Shown: positions 35,030-43,854, counted from the first letter of the stretch. The stretch is 64,000 nucleotides of DNA from Microbacterium murale (GCF_030815955.1 NZ_JAUSXK010000001.1:124001-188000); one strand, 5' to 3'. Notes: generated by a model not told the origin, from the letters alone. Numbers and translations: made by a program.

Positions 35030-35674
35030 ATGGATACCGGAGCCGAGAACCTCAACGCCATCGCCGCATGGGCGGTCTCGCTCATGGAGACTCTCGGTGG
35101 ACTCGGTGCCGGTGTCGCCATCGCCGCCGAGAATCTGTTCCCACCGCTTCCCAGCGAGGTCATCCTGCCCCTCGCCGGGTTCGCCGCGGCGCAGGGCACG
35201 CTCGGCCTCGTCGAAGTGCTGATCTGGACCACTGTGGGCTCGATCGTCGGAGCGCTTGCGCTCTACGGCATCGGCGCGTGGCTGGGTCGACGCCGGATGT
35301 ACGCGATCGTCGAGCGGATGCCACTGATCAAGACAGCAGATGTCGAGCGCACGGAGGCATGGTTCGAGCGGCACGGTTCGAAGGCCGTCTTCTTCGGCCG
35401 CATGATTCCGATCTTCCGCAGCCTCATCTCGATTCCCGCTGGTATCGAACGGATGCCGTTGCTGCGGTTCACGCTGCTCACGGCCGCCGGTAGCGCGATC
35501 TGGAACACGATCTTCGTACTTGCCGGCTTCTATCTCGGAGCGAACTGGCACATCGTCGAGGACTACGCCGGCGTGTTCCAGAAGGTCGTCATCGCCGTCG
35601 TGGTGGTGGCTGTCGCCGTCTGGATCGTGGTGCGCGTGCGGCAGGTGCGGCGCAACAGACTGGCTGTCGACTGA
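35030..35674 (+). CDS. DedA family membrane protein
   Basis: A 214-aa DedA/SNARE-associated family protein. Family hallmarks are ENLFPPLPSEVILPLAGF near residues 28-46 and the re-entrant loop motif FFGRMIPIFRSLISIPAGIERM near 122-143. About five membrane segments are visible. DedA proteins are thought to flip undecaprenyl phosphate or phospholipids, supporting envelope integrity. The ATG at 35030 follows TAGCCT (35017-35022) by 7 nt, so it probably has a leaderless promoter, only 10 nt after the upstream gene. Confidence 0.92.
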   Translation: MDTGAENLNAIAAWAVSLMETLGGLGAGVAIAAENLFPPLPSEVILPLAGFAAAQGTLGLVEVLIWTTVGSIVGALALYGIGAWLGRRRMYAIVERMPLIKTADVERTEAWFERHGSKAVFFGRMIPIFRSLISIPAGIERMPLLRFTLLTAAGSAIWNTIFVLAGFYLGANWHIVEDYAGVFQKVVIAVVVVAVAVWIVVRVRQVRRNRLAVD

Positions 35675-35702
35675 CGCGTACGCGGCATGGCAGGGTGGCA
35701 GC

Positions 35703-36542
35703 ATGACCGCAGAATCGACGCTCGCGGAGATCGCCGCGGCACTCTACGCCGGACCGCCGGACGACTTCGTCGCGGTCCGCAACGCACACGCGAAGGCGGC
35801 GTCCGACCGCGATGTCGCCCAGCGCGTGCGCGCCCTGCGGAAGCCGTCCGTGGCCGCGTGGGTCGTGAATGTCTTCGCACGGGAACGCTCCGACGAACTC
35901 GGGGAGGCATTGCAGCTGGCCGCCGAGCTGCGCGAAGCACAGGCCGATCTCGACGCACAGGCGCTCGCCCAACTCGGGCGCCAGCGACGAGCGCTCACGA
36001 TCCGGCTCGCCAAAGAGGCAGCAGACCTCGCCGCAAGCCGTGGAGAACGCATCACACCGGCGACTCTCGACGCCGTCCAGCAGACGATCAACGCGGCGTT
36101 CTTCGACCCCGACGCTGCCGCAGCCGTCGCTTCCGGCAGACTGATTCGCGAACTCCGCGCGTCCAGCGCACTGCCGCTCGAGATGGATGCGCTCGTCGCG
36201 GGCGGGCTCACCGGCGCCGCTCCCCCTCCCGCTGACGAGCTGAGCGAGCGGCGACAGCGGCGACAGGCCGAACGCGCCGTCCATGACGCGGAAGAGGAAC
36301 TCGCCGGCGCGGAACGGGATCTCGCGAAGGCAGAAAGCGATCGGAGCGAGGCGAACCGCCGAGCTGAAGAGTTCTCCGCGCGGATCGGGGAACTCGAAGC
36401 GGAACTCGAGCGGACCCGTCACGAACACGACCGGGCGCGAAGCGACATCGACGCGGCGGATCAGAGCGTGGCCATGATCTCAGAGCAGGTGTCGAGAGCG
36501 GAGCGTTCCGTGCACGAGATGCGTCACGCGCTCGACGAATAA
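35703..36542 (+). CDS. Coiled-coil protein of unknown function (279 aa)
   Basis: A soluble, Ala/Arg/Glu-rich protein. The first ~180 residues are helical with recognisable segments LAEIAAALYAGPPDDFVAVRNAHAKAA and ALRKPSVAAWVVNVFAR; similar N-termini occur in unnamed actinobacterial proteins. Residues ~180-280 form a long heptad coiled coil (ERRQRRQAERAVHDAEEELAGAERDLAKAE and so on). The start was placed at the ATG at 35703. It has no signal peptide or membrane helix. A structural role is possible but no function is known. Confidence 0.75.
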   Translation: MTAESTLAEIAAALYAGPPDDFVAVRNAHAKAASDRDVAQRVRALRKPSVAAWVVNVFARERSDELGEALQLAAELREAQADLDAQALAQLGRQRRALTIRLAKEAADLAASRGERITPATLDAVQQTINAAFFDPDAAAAVASGRLIRELRASSALPLEMDALVAGGLTGAAPPPADELSERRQRRQAERAVHDAEEELAGAERDLAKAESDRSEANRRAEEFSARIGELEAELERTRHEHDRARSDIDAADQSVAMISEQVSRAERSVHEMRHALDE

Positions 36543-36587
36543 CGCTGCTCCCGAAGGAGACGGGATCACCGCCGTACGATTGGCGAC

Positions 36588-37286
36588 GTGGAGAGCGAAG
36601 TGCACAGCATCCGGACCCTCGGCATCCTCGGCGCCGGCAGGCTGGGCACCGTGATCGCTCGACTCGCCGCATCCGCCGGCTATCGCGTTCTGGTGGCGGC
36701 GTCGGGAGATCCCGCGCTCATCTCTCCCGCGATGAAGGCCATCGGCGCGAAAGCAGCGAATGCCGCGACCGTCGTAGCCGACGCGGATGCCGTCATACTC
36801 GCGTTACCGCTCGGAAAGTACCGGATGCTGAACGCCGAGGCGCTGCGCGGCACTCTCGTGATCGACGCGATGAACTACTGGTGGGGCTCCGACGGCATCC
36901 GCGACGATCTGAGTGACGCACGAACCTCGACCAGCGAGCTCGTGCAGGGGCATCTCACCGGCGCACGCCTGGTGAAGGCATTGAGCCATATGGGGTATCA
37001 GGACCTCGAAGATGAGGCGCGTCCAGCCGGAAGCGCGGGACGAAAGGCGATCGCGATCGCCGGCGACGACACGGCGGATGTCGCGATCGTCGCATCTCTC
37101 GTGAACGATCTCGGTTTCGATCCGGTGTTCGCCGGCCCTCTTGCCGCAGGGATCATGCTGGAGCCGGGCGCCGAGGCGTTCGGAGCAGATGTCGATGCGA
37201 CGCAGCTGCGAGAGATGCTCGATCGCTTCCCGACGTCGCAGCGAGGAATCGTCGTGGCGCGGGCTCGGGGCGACCTGCCGCTTTGA
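36588..37286 (+). CDS. NADPH-dependent F420 reductase-like NAD(P)-binding protein
   Basis: A 232-aa Rossmann-fold protein. The dinucleotide motif GILGAGRLGTVIARLAAS is at residues ~9-26 and the family pattern continues with ADAVILALPLGKYRML near 65-80, VIDAMNYWWG near 92 and VKALSHMGYQDLEDEARP near 128. It belongs to the F420H2:NADP+ oxidoreductase group (F420_oxidored), but many actinobacterial members act on other substrates, so F420 use is not certain. The GTG at 36588 is 7 nt after TACGAT (36575-36580), hence probably leaderless. Confidence 0.85.
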   Translation: MESEVHSIRTLGILGAGRLGTVIARLAASAGYRVLVAASGDPALISPAMKAIGAKAANAATVVADADAVILALPLGKYRMLNAEALRGTLVIDAMNYWWGSDGIRDDLSDARTSTSELVQGHLTGARLVKALSHMGYQDLEDEARPAGSAGRKAIAIAGDDTADVAIVASLVNDLGFDPVFAGPLAAGIMLEPGAEAFGADVDATQLREMLDRFPTSQRGIVVARARGDLPL

Positions 37287-37304
37287 GCTGCCGCATCGAG
37301 TGAA

Positions 37305-38177
37305 TCAGGCCGCATCCGCCGAACGCAACAGGATTCGTTCGTCCTCCACGCTGACCTCCCACACCGGCTGCGGCACGCTGGCCGGTCCCCGATCGACTGC
37401 ACCGTCTTCGAGGTGGAATCGACTGCCGTGCCACGGGCAGGTGATGCAGCCGTCCGAATCGAGGGTTCCTTCGTCCAGCGGGCCGCCCGCGTGGGTGCAG
37501 ACGGCCGAGATCGCGCGAAGCTGACCGTCTTGCCGCGTCAGCAGCACCGGCACGTCGTGCACGCTGACCCGGACGAGTGTGCCGTCCAGGATCTCGCTGT
37601 CGGCGGCGACGTCCGTCCAGGATCGCGTCTGCCTCTGGAACGCCGTCCGGTTGACGCCGATGCCGCGCACGAAGGAAAGATGTCCACCGAGGTACGCCGA
37701 GGCGAGTGTGATGCTGAGACCGACGGCGCTGAGGGCCATGCCCGTGCGACGGTGTCCGCTGCGACGCGCGAGCCACGACCCCGCCTGCATCGTCGTGGCG
37801 ACCGCGTTCGACAGCGCATGCACGAGACCGACACGCTTGTCAGCGCCTCGGGTGCTCGACCAGTCCGAAGCACCTGACAACGCCGTCGGCGCGGAAGCGA
37901 GAATGCCGAGACCGACGAGCCGGCGCGCAGCCGCTTCGCTCTCCCGCCCACCGGTGAGGTCGAGCGCGACGGCCGCGCCCCATGCGCCGATCGGAAGATC
38001 AGTCAGCACCGGGTGCAGCTGATGTCCGAGCCAGGATCCCGACAGAGCATTCTTGAACCAGGTGGGGTGCGTCACCGCATCAACCCAGCCGCTGATCGTG
38101 CTCGCCGTGCCGTCCAGCGTCTTCGCGCGCTCGATGCCGCGGATGACGGTGCTCGGCATGCTTGTCGAATCGGTCAT
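37305..38177 (-). CDS. Rieske [2Fe-2S] protein fused to DUF2231 membrane domain
   Basis: A 290-aa fusion. The N-terminal ~185 residues form a DUF2231-like membrane domain (SWLGHQLHPVLTDLPIGAWGAA near residue 45-66) with about four hydrophobic helices. The C-terminal ~100 residues form a Rieske domain with both ligand pairs: CTHAGG near 225 and CPWHGSRF near 245. Such fusions are known in actinobacteria as putative membrane electron carriers, with no defined partner. The ATG at 38177 has GAGGAG 8 nt upstream; an ATG five codons earlier is less likely. It is convergent with the F420-type reductase gene. Confidence 0.88.
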   Translation of the reverse strand: MTDSTSMPSTVIRGIERAKTLDGTASTISGWVDAVTHPTWFKNALSGSWLGHQLHPVLTDLPIGAWGAAVALDLTGGRESEAAARRLVGLGILASAPTALSGASDWSSTRGADKRVGLVHALSNAVATTMQAGSWLARRSGHRRTGMALSAVGLSITLASAYLGGHLSFVRGIGVNRTAFQRQTRSWTDVAADSEILDGTLVRVSVHDVPVLLTRQDGQLRAISAVCTHAGGPLDEGTLDSDGCITCPWHGSRFHLEDGAVDRGPASVPQPVWEVSVEDERILLRSADAA

Positions 38178-38224
38178 TGTGCCACTCCTCACGACGGTGA
38201 CGCCGCCCTGCCTGTCCGTTCTGT

Positions 38225-38905
38225 CTACTCCGACGTTGCCGCCTGGTCAACGGGCTGGAGCTCTGCTCTGGGCACGTGCGAGATCGGGGGCACATTTATG
38301 CCGAGGATGCGTGCGCGTCCAGGCCAGCTCGACTCGCCCACGTACGGGAATTCGAGCTCGAGAAGCGCGGAGTTGTCGAGCGCAGGAAAGATGTCGCGAT
38401 ACCAGTCAGGGTCGAGTCCGACGAGCTCGCAGAGCATGAGGCGCATCAGGGTGGCATGTCCGACCACGAGCACGCTCCCGTCGGGGAACTCGGCCGCGAG
38501 TTCGTCGAGCACCGGCATGGCACGCGCGATGCCGGCGCGACCCGACTCTCCGTCGGGTAGCGGATGCTGCGCCGGCTGCCGTCCGAATCCGGCCCAGTCC
38601 TCAGGGAACGCCGCCGCGAGTTCCGCCGGGGACATCCCCTCACCGCGCCCGAAATCGATCTCCACGAGGCGCTGGTCGATGCGAAGCGGCAGACCTGCAG
38701 CCTCGGCGGCCGGTTCGGCCGTCAGGCGCGCACGACTCAGAGGCGACGCGACGATCGCAGAGAGCTCGGCCGTGCCCGCCCAAGCGGCGAGTCCGGCAGC
38801 CTGCAGCATCGCGTCCGGGACGAGCGCCACATCGGACGAACCTGCGTAGCGATGCTCGGCATGCCACTCCGTTTCGCCATGACGGGCAAAGTAGAGCGTC
38901 GTCAT
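38225..38905 (-). CDS. Histidine phosphatase family protein
   Basis: A 226-aa phosphoglycerate mutase-like phosphatase. The catalytic motif FARHGETEWH is at residues 6-15 (His9), with SPLSRARLTAE near 55 and the second catalytic His in VVGHATLMRLM near 168. The group includes broad-specificity phosphatases and alpha-ribazole phosphatases; the substrate cannot be set here. The ATG at 38905 has GGAGGG 3-5 nt upstream. A much longer open frame runs on in the same frame through the divergent gene but has no coding support. Confidence 0.9.
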   Translation of the reverse strand: MTTLYFARHGETEWHAEHRYAGSSDVALVPDAMLQAAGLAAWAGTAELSAIVASPLSRARLTAEPAAEAAGLPLRIDQRLVEIDFGRGEGMSPAELAAAFPEDWAGFGRQPAQHPLPDGESGRAGIARAMPVLDELAAEFPDGSVLVVGHATLMRLMLCELVGLDPDWYRDIFPALDNSALLELEFPYVGESSWPGRARILGINVPPISHVPRAELQPVDQAATSE

Positions 38906-39031
38906 GCGCCCTCCGATCTGTCTCTCCGATCGTAGGTGCATCACCCTTGCGGATACTGGACGCACGCTCGGGCGAAGTGCTGCGGCGGAGCTATCCTTGG
39001 CCCACGACGTATTGCGATGAAGGAGAACCCC

Positions 39032-40132
39032 GTGTCCGATGCCCTGCGCGATCTCCTTGCCCGTCATGTCGAGGCCGGCACGATGCCAGGGGCTGTCGGT
39101 ACGCTCGGAGAGCGCTACGAGCCGGTCGCCGTGGGACTCGCCGCGCCCGGAGGACAGCCGTTGCAGACCGACGCGATCTTCCGCATCCAATCGATGACGA
39201 AGGCGGTCAGCGCCGTCGCGGCGCTGCGTCTGGTGCAGGACGGCGTGATCGCTCTGGACGATCCGATCGCGACATGGTTGCCTGAGCTGGCCGAGCCTCG
39301 TGTGCTCGTGCATCCTGACGCACCCATCGAGGACTCTCGCCCTGCGCGCCGCCCGATCACCGTACGCCATCTGCTCACCAATCAATCCGGATACGGCATG
39401 ATGACCGCTGACTCTCCCCTTCGGAGAGCGATGATCGATGCCGGGATGGAGGCGGGCGCCGAGCCCGTTGATCGCGGTGCGCAGGATTGGCTCGACGGAC
39501 TCGCTTCGCTGCCGCTGGCCTTCGAGCCGGGCGACGGATGGCGCTACCACCATTCGTTCGGAATCCTGGGTATCCTGCTCGGCCGAGTGTCGGATCTGAG
39601 CACACAGGAAGTGCTGGATGCGACGGTGTTCACGCCGGCGGGCATGTCGGACACCGGGTTCACCGTTCCGCTTGATCAGGCGCACCGCCTGCCCGCCGCA
39701 TTCAGACACGGAGCGGCAGGGCTCGAACAATCGGAGCCGGCTGGTGCCGGCTTCTACGTGGCGCCGGCACCGTTCGACGTGAGTCACGCCGAGTTGGTCT
39801 CGACGCTCGCTGACTATCATGCGTTCCTTCGAGCGCTGGTCGATGGTCGCTTGATCGACGCGGACCTGCGAGACGGCATGCGCAGCGACCAGGTGGATGC
39901 GGCGGCGAAACGTCCGGACAGTTTCTTCCCCGGCTTCTGGGAGAACATGGGCTGGGGCCACGGCGTTTCGGTCGTGACGGACGGTCCGCACCGGGGTCGG
40001 TTCGGCTGGTCCGGTGGTCTCGGCACCGACTTCTTCGTGGACCCTGACGGCACGATCTGCATCGTGATGACTCAGGTCGAGCTGGATGACAGGATCTTCG
40101 CGATGATCGGCGAACTGCAGGGGCTGCGCTGA
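39032..40132 (+). CDS. Serine beta-lactamase family hydrolase (EstB-like)
   Basis: A 366-aa protein of the class C beta-lactamase / penicillin-binding-like family. The SxxK motif is SMTK (Ser54, Lys57). The Tyr motif region is WRYHHSFGILG near residue 170, and the C-terminal strand reads FGWSGGLGTDFFVDPDG near 325. It has no signal peptide, so it is likely a cytoplasmic esterase rather than an antibiotic-inactivating enzyme. The GTG at 39032 has AAGGAG 6 nt upstream, and a TATCCT -10 box at 38992-38997 gives a leader of about 28 nt. It is divergent from the histidine phosphatase gene. Confidence 0.88.
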   Translation: MSDALRDLLARHVEAGTMPGAVGTLGERYEPVAVGLAAPGGQPLQTDAIFRIQSMTKAVSAVAALRLVQDGVIALDDPIATWLPELAEPRVLVHPDAPIEDSRPARRPITVRHLLTNQSGYGMMTADSPLRRAMIDAGMEAGAEPVDRGAQDWLDGLASLPLAFEPGDGWRYHHSFGILGILLGRVSDLSTQEVLDATVFTPAGMSDTGFTVPLDQAHRLPAAFRHGAAGLEQSEPAGAGFYVAPAPFDVSHAELVSTLADYHAFLRALVDGRLIDADLRDGMRSDQVDAAAKRPDSFFPGFWENMGWGHGVSVVTDGPHRGRFGWSGGLGTDFFVDPDGTICIVMTQVELDDRIFAMIGELQGLR

Positions 40133-40175
40133 GCAGATCTTTCTTCGCGAGCGTCTTGAAGAGTACCTTGTGAGC

Positions 40176-41066
40176 GTGTCGACAGATTCGATGAGCGAGC
40201 CGATGTCGGTTCCCCCGGCATCCCTGGATGCTGCCCTGGGCGACATCGACTGGACGATACCGCCGGCCGGGTCGAGGAGATCCTGGTTCTCCGCCCCCAG
40301 CGGCGAACTGGCGATGCTGTCACTGGGTGATCCTGGGCAGCCGCGCGTCGTGCTGGTGCCGGGTGCGACAGGCTCCAAAGAGGACTTCGCGCTGATGCTG
40401 CCGATCCTCGCCCAGGCCGGCTACTTCGTGCAGTCGTTCGACCTGGCGGGTCAATACCAGTCGCACGCAGCGGGCGCGGACTCGGCGTACACGCATCAGC
40501 TCTTCGTCGAGGACCTCATCGCCGTCCTCGAATCCGGCGGACCCGCGCACCTTCTGGGCTACTCGTTCGCCGGCACGATCGCTCAGCTCGTGGCCGTGCA
40601 CCGCCCGGATCTCCTCCTCTCCCTCGCGCTCCTGACGACGCCGCCGAGCTCCGGCAATGTCTTCGAGAGCATGCGCTTGCTGGGGCGCCTCGCACCGTTC
40701 ACGAGCGCGCGCCGTGGTGCCGCTCTCATGATCTGGGGCATCGTGACGAACAAGAATCGCGTCCCGCCCAGGCGGCTCCACTTCGTGCGATCGCGTTTCG
40801 CTCTCACCAGTCGGCGCAGTGTCGAGGAGATCGTCGGGCTGATGATGAGATCACCGGATCTGCGGAGTCGTGTGCGGGACCTGCCTCTGCCGAAACTCGT
40901 CGCCGCCGGATCACGCGACCTGTGGCCGCTGTCCGCGCACGAGATGTTCGCTCGTGACATCGGAGCGGAATTCCGCAGCTATGCGACGGGACACAGCCCG
41001 AGCGAGACCACGCCGCATCAGCTCAGCGCGGACCTGCTCGACCTGTACGCCCGATCCGGGGGCTGA
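40176..41066 (+). CDS. Alpha/beta fold hydrolase
   Basis: A 296-aa hydrolase. The nucleophile elbow is LLGYSFAGT (Ser130), the oxyanion region LVPGATGSKEDFALMLP lies near residue 60-76, and the acid and His candidates are in AAGSRDLWPLS near 238 and YATGHSPSETTP near 262. The GTG at 40176 lies 6 nt after TACCTT (40164-40169), supporting a leaderless start; a GTG two codons earlier is directly adjacent to the box and less likely. It follows the beta-lactamase-family gene by 43 nt. No substrate can be named. Confidence 0.83.
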   Translation: MSTDSMSEPMSVPPASLDAALGDIDWTIPPAGSRRSWFSAPSGELAMLSLGDPGQPRVVLVPGATGSKEDFALMLPILAQAGYFVQSFDLAGQYQSHAAGADSAYTHQLFVEDLIAVLESGGPAHLLGYSFAGTIAQLVAVHRPDLLLSLALLTTPPSSGNVFESMRLLGRLAPFTSARRGAALMIWGIVTNKNRVPPRRLHFVRSRFALTSRRSVEEIVGLMMRSPDLRSRVRDLPLPKLVAAGSRDLWPLSAHEMFARDIGAEFRSYATGHSPSETTPHQLSADLLDLYARSGG

Positions 41067-41067
41067 T

Positions 41068-41826
41068 TCACTGGGCCGCTGGCATCCCGATGCGTGCGCG
41101 GCGACGGGCCTGCCGCCGCCGATGCGGGGCTTGCTGAGGCATGTGCAGCCTGACGGTAGGCAGCACGAAGCTGAGCCGCCTCCGGAGTGACGCCCAGTCC
41201 TTGAACGGTCGTGCCGACACGTCGACGACGAGGTCACGGTCGCGCAGCACGGTCATGCCGGGGCGTATGTGGAACGACAGGTCGAAGTCGTCGTGGATGT
41301 TCTGCTCATTCCGATGCACTTCGCCGCTCAGCATCCGCCAGGCGTCGGTGCGCATCGCCATGTTCGAGCCGAACAGCGGCGCATGCCCGAGGAACGGCGT
41401 GAGTACCGCATACATGCCGCCGATGTAGAGGTGCTCCCCCATCCATCGCACCAAGGGGGTGGATCCGTAGAATCGCGGGTCGCCGGTGAGGAAGTCGAGC
41501 TCGGGGCGGCTCTGGAACCTCTGAACGATCCTCTCGATCCAGTCCCGACCCGGGCGGGAATCGGCGTCCAGACGGCCGATGATGTCTCCCGATGCCGCGT
41601 CATAGCCGGCCGATGCCGCCTGCGGTATTCCTGGAACGGGTTCGGCAACGACTCGGGCTCCGTACCGCTCTGCCACTGCCGCCGTGTCATCAGTGCTGCC
41701 GTTGTCGACCACGATGATCTCGTCCGCTCGGCGGGTCTGCTCCCCGAGGGCCTGGAGGCACAACTCCAGCAGGCGCGCGTCGTTGCGCACCGGTATGACC
41801 ACGGAGATGGAGAGGTAGGTCGTCAT
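41068..41826 (-). CDS. Family 2 glycosyltransferase
   Basis: A 252-aa GT2 enzyme. The N-terminal nucleotide-sugar domain is clear: VVIPVRNDARLLELCLQALGEQT, then DEIIVVDNGSTDDT near residue 36-50, and the metal-binding RLDADSRPG near 86-92. An acceptor region includes QNIHDDFDLSFHI near 180. The C-terminus is strongly basic (RRRQARRRARIG). It has no membrane helices, so it probably acts at the inner face of the membrane. The ATG has GGAGG 3 nt upstream and follows the DMT transporter stop by 7 nt, so the two form an operon. Sugar and acceptor are unknown. Confidence 0.87.
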   Translation of the reverse strand: MTTYLSISVVIPVRNDARLLELCLQALGEQTRRADEIIVVDNGSTDDTAAVAERYGARVVAEPVPGIPQAASAGYDAASGDIIGRLDADSRPGRDWIERIVQRFQSRPELDFLTGDPRFYGSTPLVRWMGEHLYIGGMYAVLTPFLGHAPLFGSNMAMRTDAWRMLSGEVHRNEQNIHDDFDLSFHIRPGMTVLRDRDLVVDVSARPFKDWASLRRRLSFVLPTVRLHMPQQAPHRRRQARRRARIGMPAAQ

Positions 41827-41833
41827 CGTCCTC

Positions 41834-42724
41834 CTATTGTGCGCGTGCTGCGGCAACGACCGTGGACCTCGACGCGCGCGCCTCGCTCGTCAGCACCGCG
41901 GCCACTCCTGCACCGCACAGCGCGAATCCGATGAGCGTGACGATCGTGAGTGGCTCGCCGAGGAGAAGCGCTCCCGCTGCCGCGGTCGTCGGAGCGACGA
42001 GGAAGAGGAGGGCGTTCAGCGCGGTGATTCCCACCCGGCGCAGCAGCCACCAGTACAGTCCGTATGCCGTGAGCGCCGGGAAGACAGCGGCGAATCCGGA
42101 CGCGAGCCAGAACGAGGCGGATGCCGGTGGCACGAGCGCACCGAAGATCGCGGCGACCGGCACCAGCGCCAGGGCGGTCACTGTCACGTGGATGGTCAGT
42201 GTGACGAGCGTTCCCGTCCGAGGTTCGGAGCGGCGCTGGAGGAAGGTGCCGATGATCAGACAGACCATCGCGAGGGCAGGCCAGAGATAGGCGGCCGGGT
42301 GCGCGGTGGAATCGTCGAGCTGGGAACGCACGACCAGCAGGACCCCGGCCGCGCCGATCATGAGCCCGGCCCATTGCGCCCCGCGGACTCGCAATCCCAG
42401 CAGCGGACCGACGAGCATCGCGACGACGAGCGGTTGCACGGCATCGATCAGCGCCGTCGTACCGGTGGCGACGCCTTCCGCGATCGCCGCATACACGGCC
42501 GTGCAGTATCCGAACTGCGCGAAGAGGCCGATGAGCGCCTGGTGCCGTACGTCCGCTCGCGTCACGCCTCTGCCTGCACCAGTGAATGCGACGACCGCGA
42601 GCAGGACAGCGGCGAGGGGAACGAACCGCCACACGAGCAGAGTCAGCGGCGAGACATCGACTGAGGCGATCGCCGGAACGAGAAAGCCGGAGCTCCAGCT
42701 CAGGACGAAGGCCGCACCGGCCAT
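41834..42724 (-). CDS. EamA/DMT family transporter
   Basis: A 296-aa permease with ten predicted membrane helices in two EamA repeats (repeat one starts AFVLSWSSGFLVPAIASVDVSPLTLLVWRF, repeat two near residue 145). Members export amino acids, metabolites or drugs. The ATG at 42724 was chosen because the divergent promoter region with a TATAGT -10 box on the minus strand (42744-42749) lies just upstream; longer versions would cover that region. It is divergent from a TetR gene and shares operator-like palindromes with it, so the TetR probably controls this exporter. It is followed closely by a glycosyltransferase gene. Confidence 0.88.
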   Translation of the reverse strand: MAGAAFVLSWSSGFLVPAIASVDVSPLTLLVWRFVPLAAVLLAVVAFTGAGRGVTRADVRHQALIGLFAQFGYCTAVYAAIAEGVATGTTALIDAVQPLVVAMLVGPLLGLRVRGAQWAGLMIGAAGVLLVVRSQLDDSTAHPAAYLWPALAMVCLIIGTFLQRRSEPRTGTLVTLTIHVTVTALALVPVAAIFGALVPPASASFWLASGFAAVFPALTAYGLYWWLLRRVGITALNALLFLVAPTTAAAGALLLGEPLTIVTLIGFALCGAGVAAVLTSEARASRSTVVAAARAQ

Positions 42725-42742
42725 GACGGTCACGCTTGCACG

Positions 42743-42794
42743 AACTATACCGATCTGTTTACTCACCCAATTGACTATACAGGTTGGTATACTC
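42743..42794. promoter_or_regulatory. Two operator-like elements in DMT/TetR divergent promoter
   Basis: GACTATAC-N6-GTATACTC (42773-42794) is an imperfect palindrome with 7 of 8 matching positions per arm. A weaker copy AACTATAC-N6-GTTTACTC lies at 42743-42764, exactly 30 bp upstream. The first overlaps the TetR -10 box (TATACT, 42788-42793), the second overlaps the -10 box toward the DMT gene. Confidence 0.65.
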
Positions 42795-42800
42795 AATGCC

Positions 42801-43397
42801 ATGGCCGTCTTCATTCCCGAACTCGCCCCACTCACCCCAGGTGCCGCCCGTGTGCTCGACGCTGCCTCACGGCTCTTCTACGAGCAGGGCATCCACGCGA
42901 TCGGCGTCGACACGATCGCCGAAGCCGCCGGCGTCACGAAGAAGACGCTCTACGACAGGTTCGGCTCGAAAGAGGCGCTGGTCGTCTCGTACCTGCAGCA
43001 CCGGGATGCGCGCTGGCGTGCGCATGTCGCCGACCATCTCGCGCGGGCGCCCGAGCCCGGGGCGGCACGCATCCTCGCCGTGTTCGACGCGGCGATCAGC
43101 TGGTCGGACGAGAACAGTCCGAAGGGTTGCAGCGCGATCAACGCCCGCGCCGAGATCGGCGACGGTCACGACGGGCACCCTGTCTTCCCTGAGGTCTCCC
43201 GTCAGAAGGCGTGGCTGCTCGAGCTGTTCGTCGAGCTGTGCCGCGAGGCCGGCGTCTCAGACGCCGAGTCGACGGCGCAGGGCATGATGCTTCTCTATGA
43301 GGGCGCGATCGTCACTGTCGGCATGGAGACCTTCGCACAGCCGTTCGAGGTGGCACGAGGGCTGGCGGCCCGGATGCTTGCTCAGGAGCTCGCCTGA
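42801..43397 (+). CDS. TetR/AcrR family regulator (divergent from DMT transporter)
   Basis: A 198-aa repressor-type protein. The helix-turn-helix spans residues ~15-60 (ARVLDAASRLFYEQGIHAIGVDTIAEAAGVTKKTLYDRFGSKEALV). The ligand domain contains SDENSPKGCSAINARAEIGD near residue 100, a pattern frequent in regulators of drug and metabolite exporters. The ATG at 42801 lies 7 nt after TATACT (42788-42793), which is embedded in an operator-like palindrome, so autoregulation is likely together with control of the divergent DMT gene. Longer forms of the frame would start within the promoter region and are rejected. Confidence 0.9.
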   Translation: MAVFIPELAPLTPGAARVLDAASRLFYEQGIHAIGVDTIAEAAGVTKKTLYDRFGSKEALVVSYLQHRDARWRAHVADHLARAPEPGAARILAVFDAAISWSDENSPKGCSAINARAEIGDGHDGHPVFPEVSRQKAWLLELFVELCREAGVSDAESTAQGMMLLYEGAIVTVGMETFAQPFEVARGLAARMLAQELA

Positions 43398-43422
43398 CCC
43401 ACTCCCACGCCCCGGCGTGACG

Positions 43423-43791
43423 TCAGCCGCAGAACGCGGAAGCCGAGTCCTTGAGCTGATCGATCGCCTCGATCGTCTCCGGCGCCTGCAGATCGGTCAT
43501 TCCGCCGATCTGCTGCGCACCTGAGCTGATGAGGTCGCCGAGCTGTCCATCGACATCAGCCGCGAGTCCGTCGAGCGTCGTGACGAGCTGGTCGCGGGCT
43601 GCGTCGACCTGCTCTGCCGATGCGCCGCCCTGGTCGAGCAGGGTCTGATACTGGGCGTAAGCGTCGTCGATCGTCGTACAGGTCGCCTCGACGTCGACGC
43701 CCAGGGCGTCACCCGCGACCTGCGCCACTTGCGAGCACCCCGCGAGAAGACCGGCGGCGAGCAGAAGCGGAACGATGACGATGCGGCGCAT
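43423..43791 (-). CDS. Small lipoprotein of unknown function
   Basis: A 122-aa exported lipoprotein. The signal peptide ends in the lipobox LLAGC (Cys19). The mature part is acidic and helical, with two further Cys (ATCTTIDDAY and the end SAFCG), which could form a disulfide. The helices (YQTLLDQGGASAEQVDAARDQL and LDGLAADVDGQLGDLISSG) resemble a coiled bundle. The ATG at 43791 is 6 nt after TACCCT (43798-43803), so it is probably leaderless. It is convergent with the TetR gene. No family was recognised. Confidence 0.82.
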   Translation of the reverse strand: MRRIVIVPLLLAAGLLAGCSQVAQVAGDALGVDVEATCTTIDDAYAQYQTLLDQGGASAEQVDAARDQLVTTLDGLAADVDGQLGDLISSGAQQIGGMTDLQAPETIEAIDQLKDSASAFCG

Positions 43792-43854
43792 TCTCCGAGG
43801 GTAACGACCCGACCTGTGGGACTACCTGACCGCACCGTGGCGTCGCGCCACCTG

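Noticed and set aside
38225..40378. A 717-codon open frame on the minus strand covering the phosphatase and the gene divergent from it
   Set aside because: Only the part to 38905 has phosphatase motifs and a ribosome site. The rest is antisense to the beta-lactamase-family gene and is low-complexity, as usual for GC-rich antisense frames.
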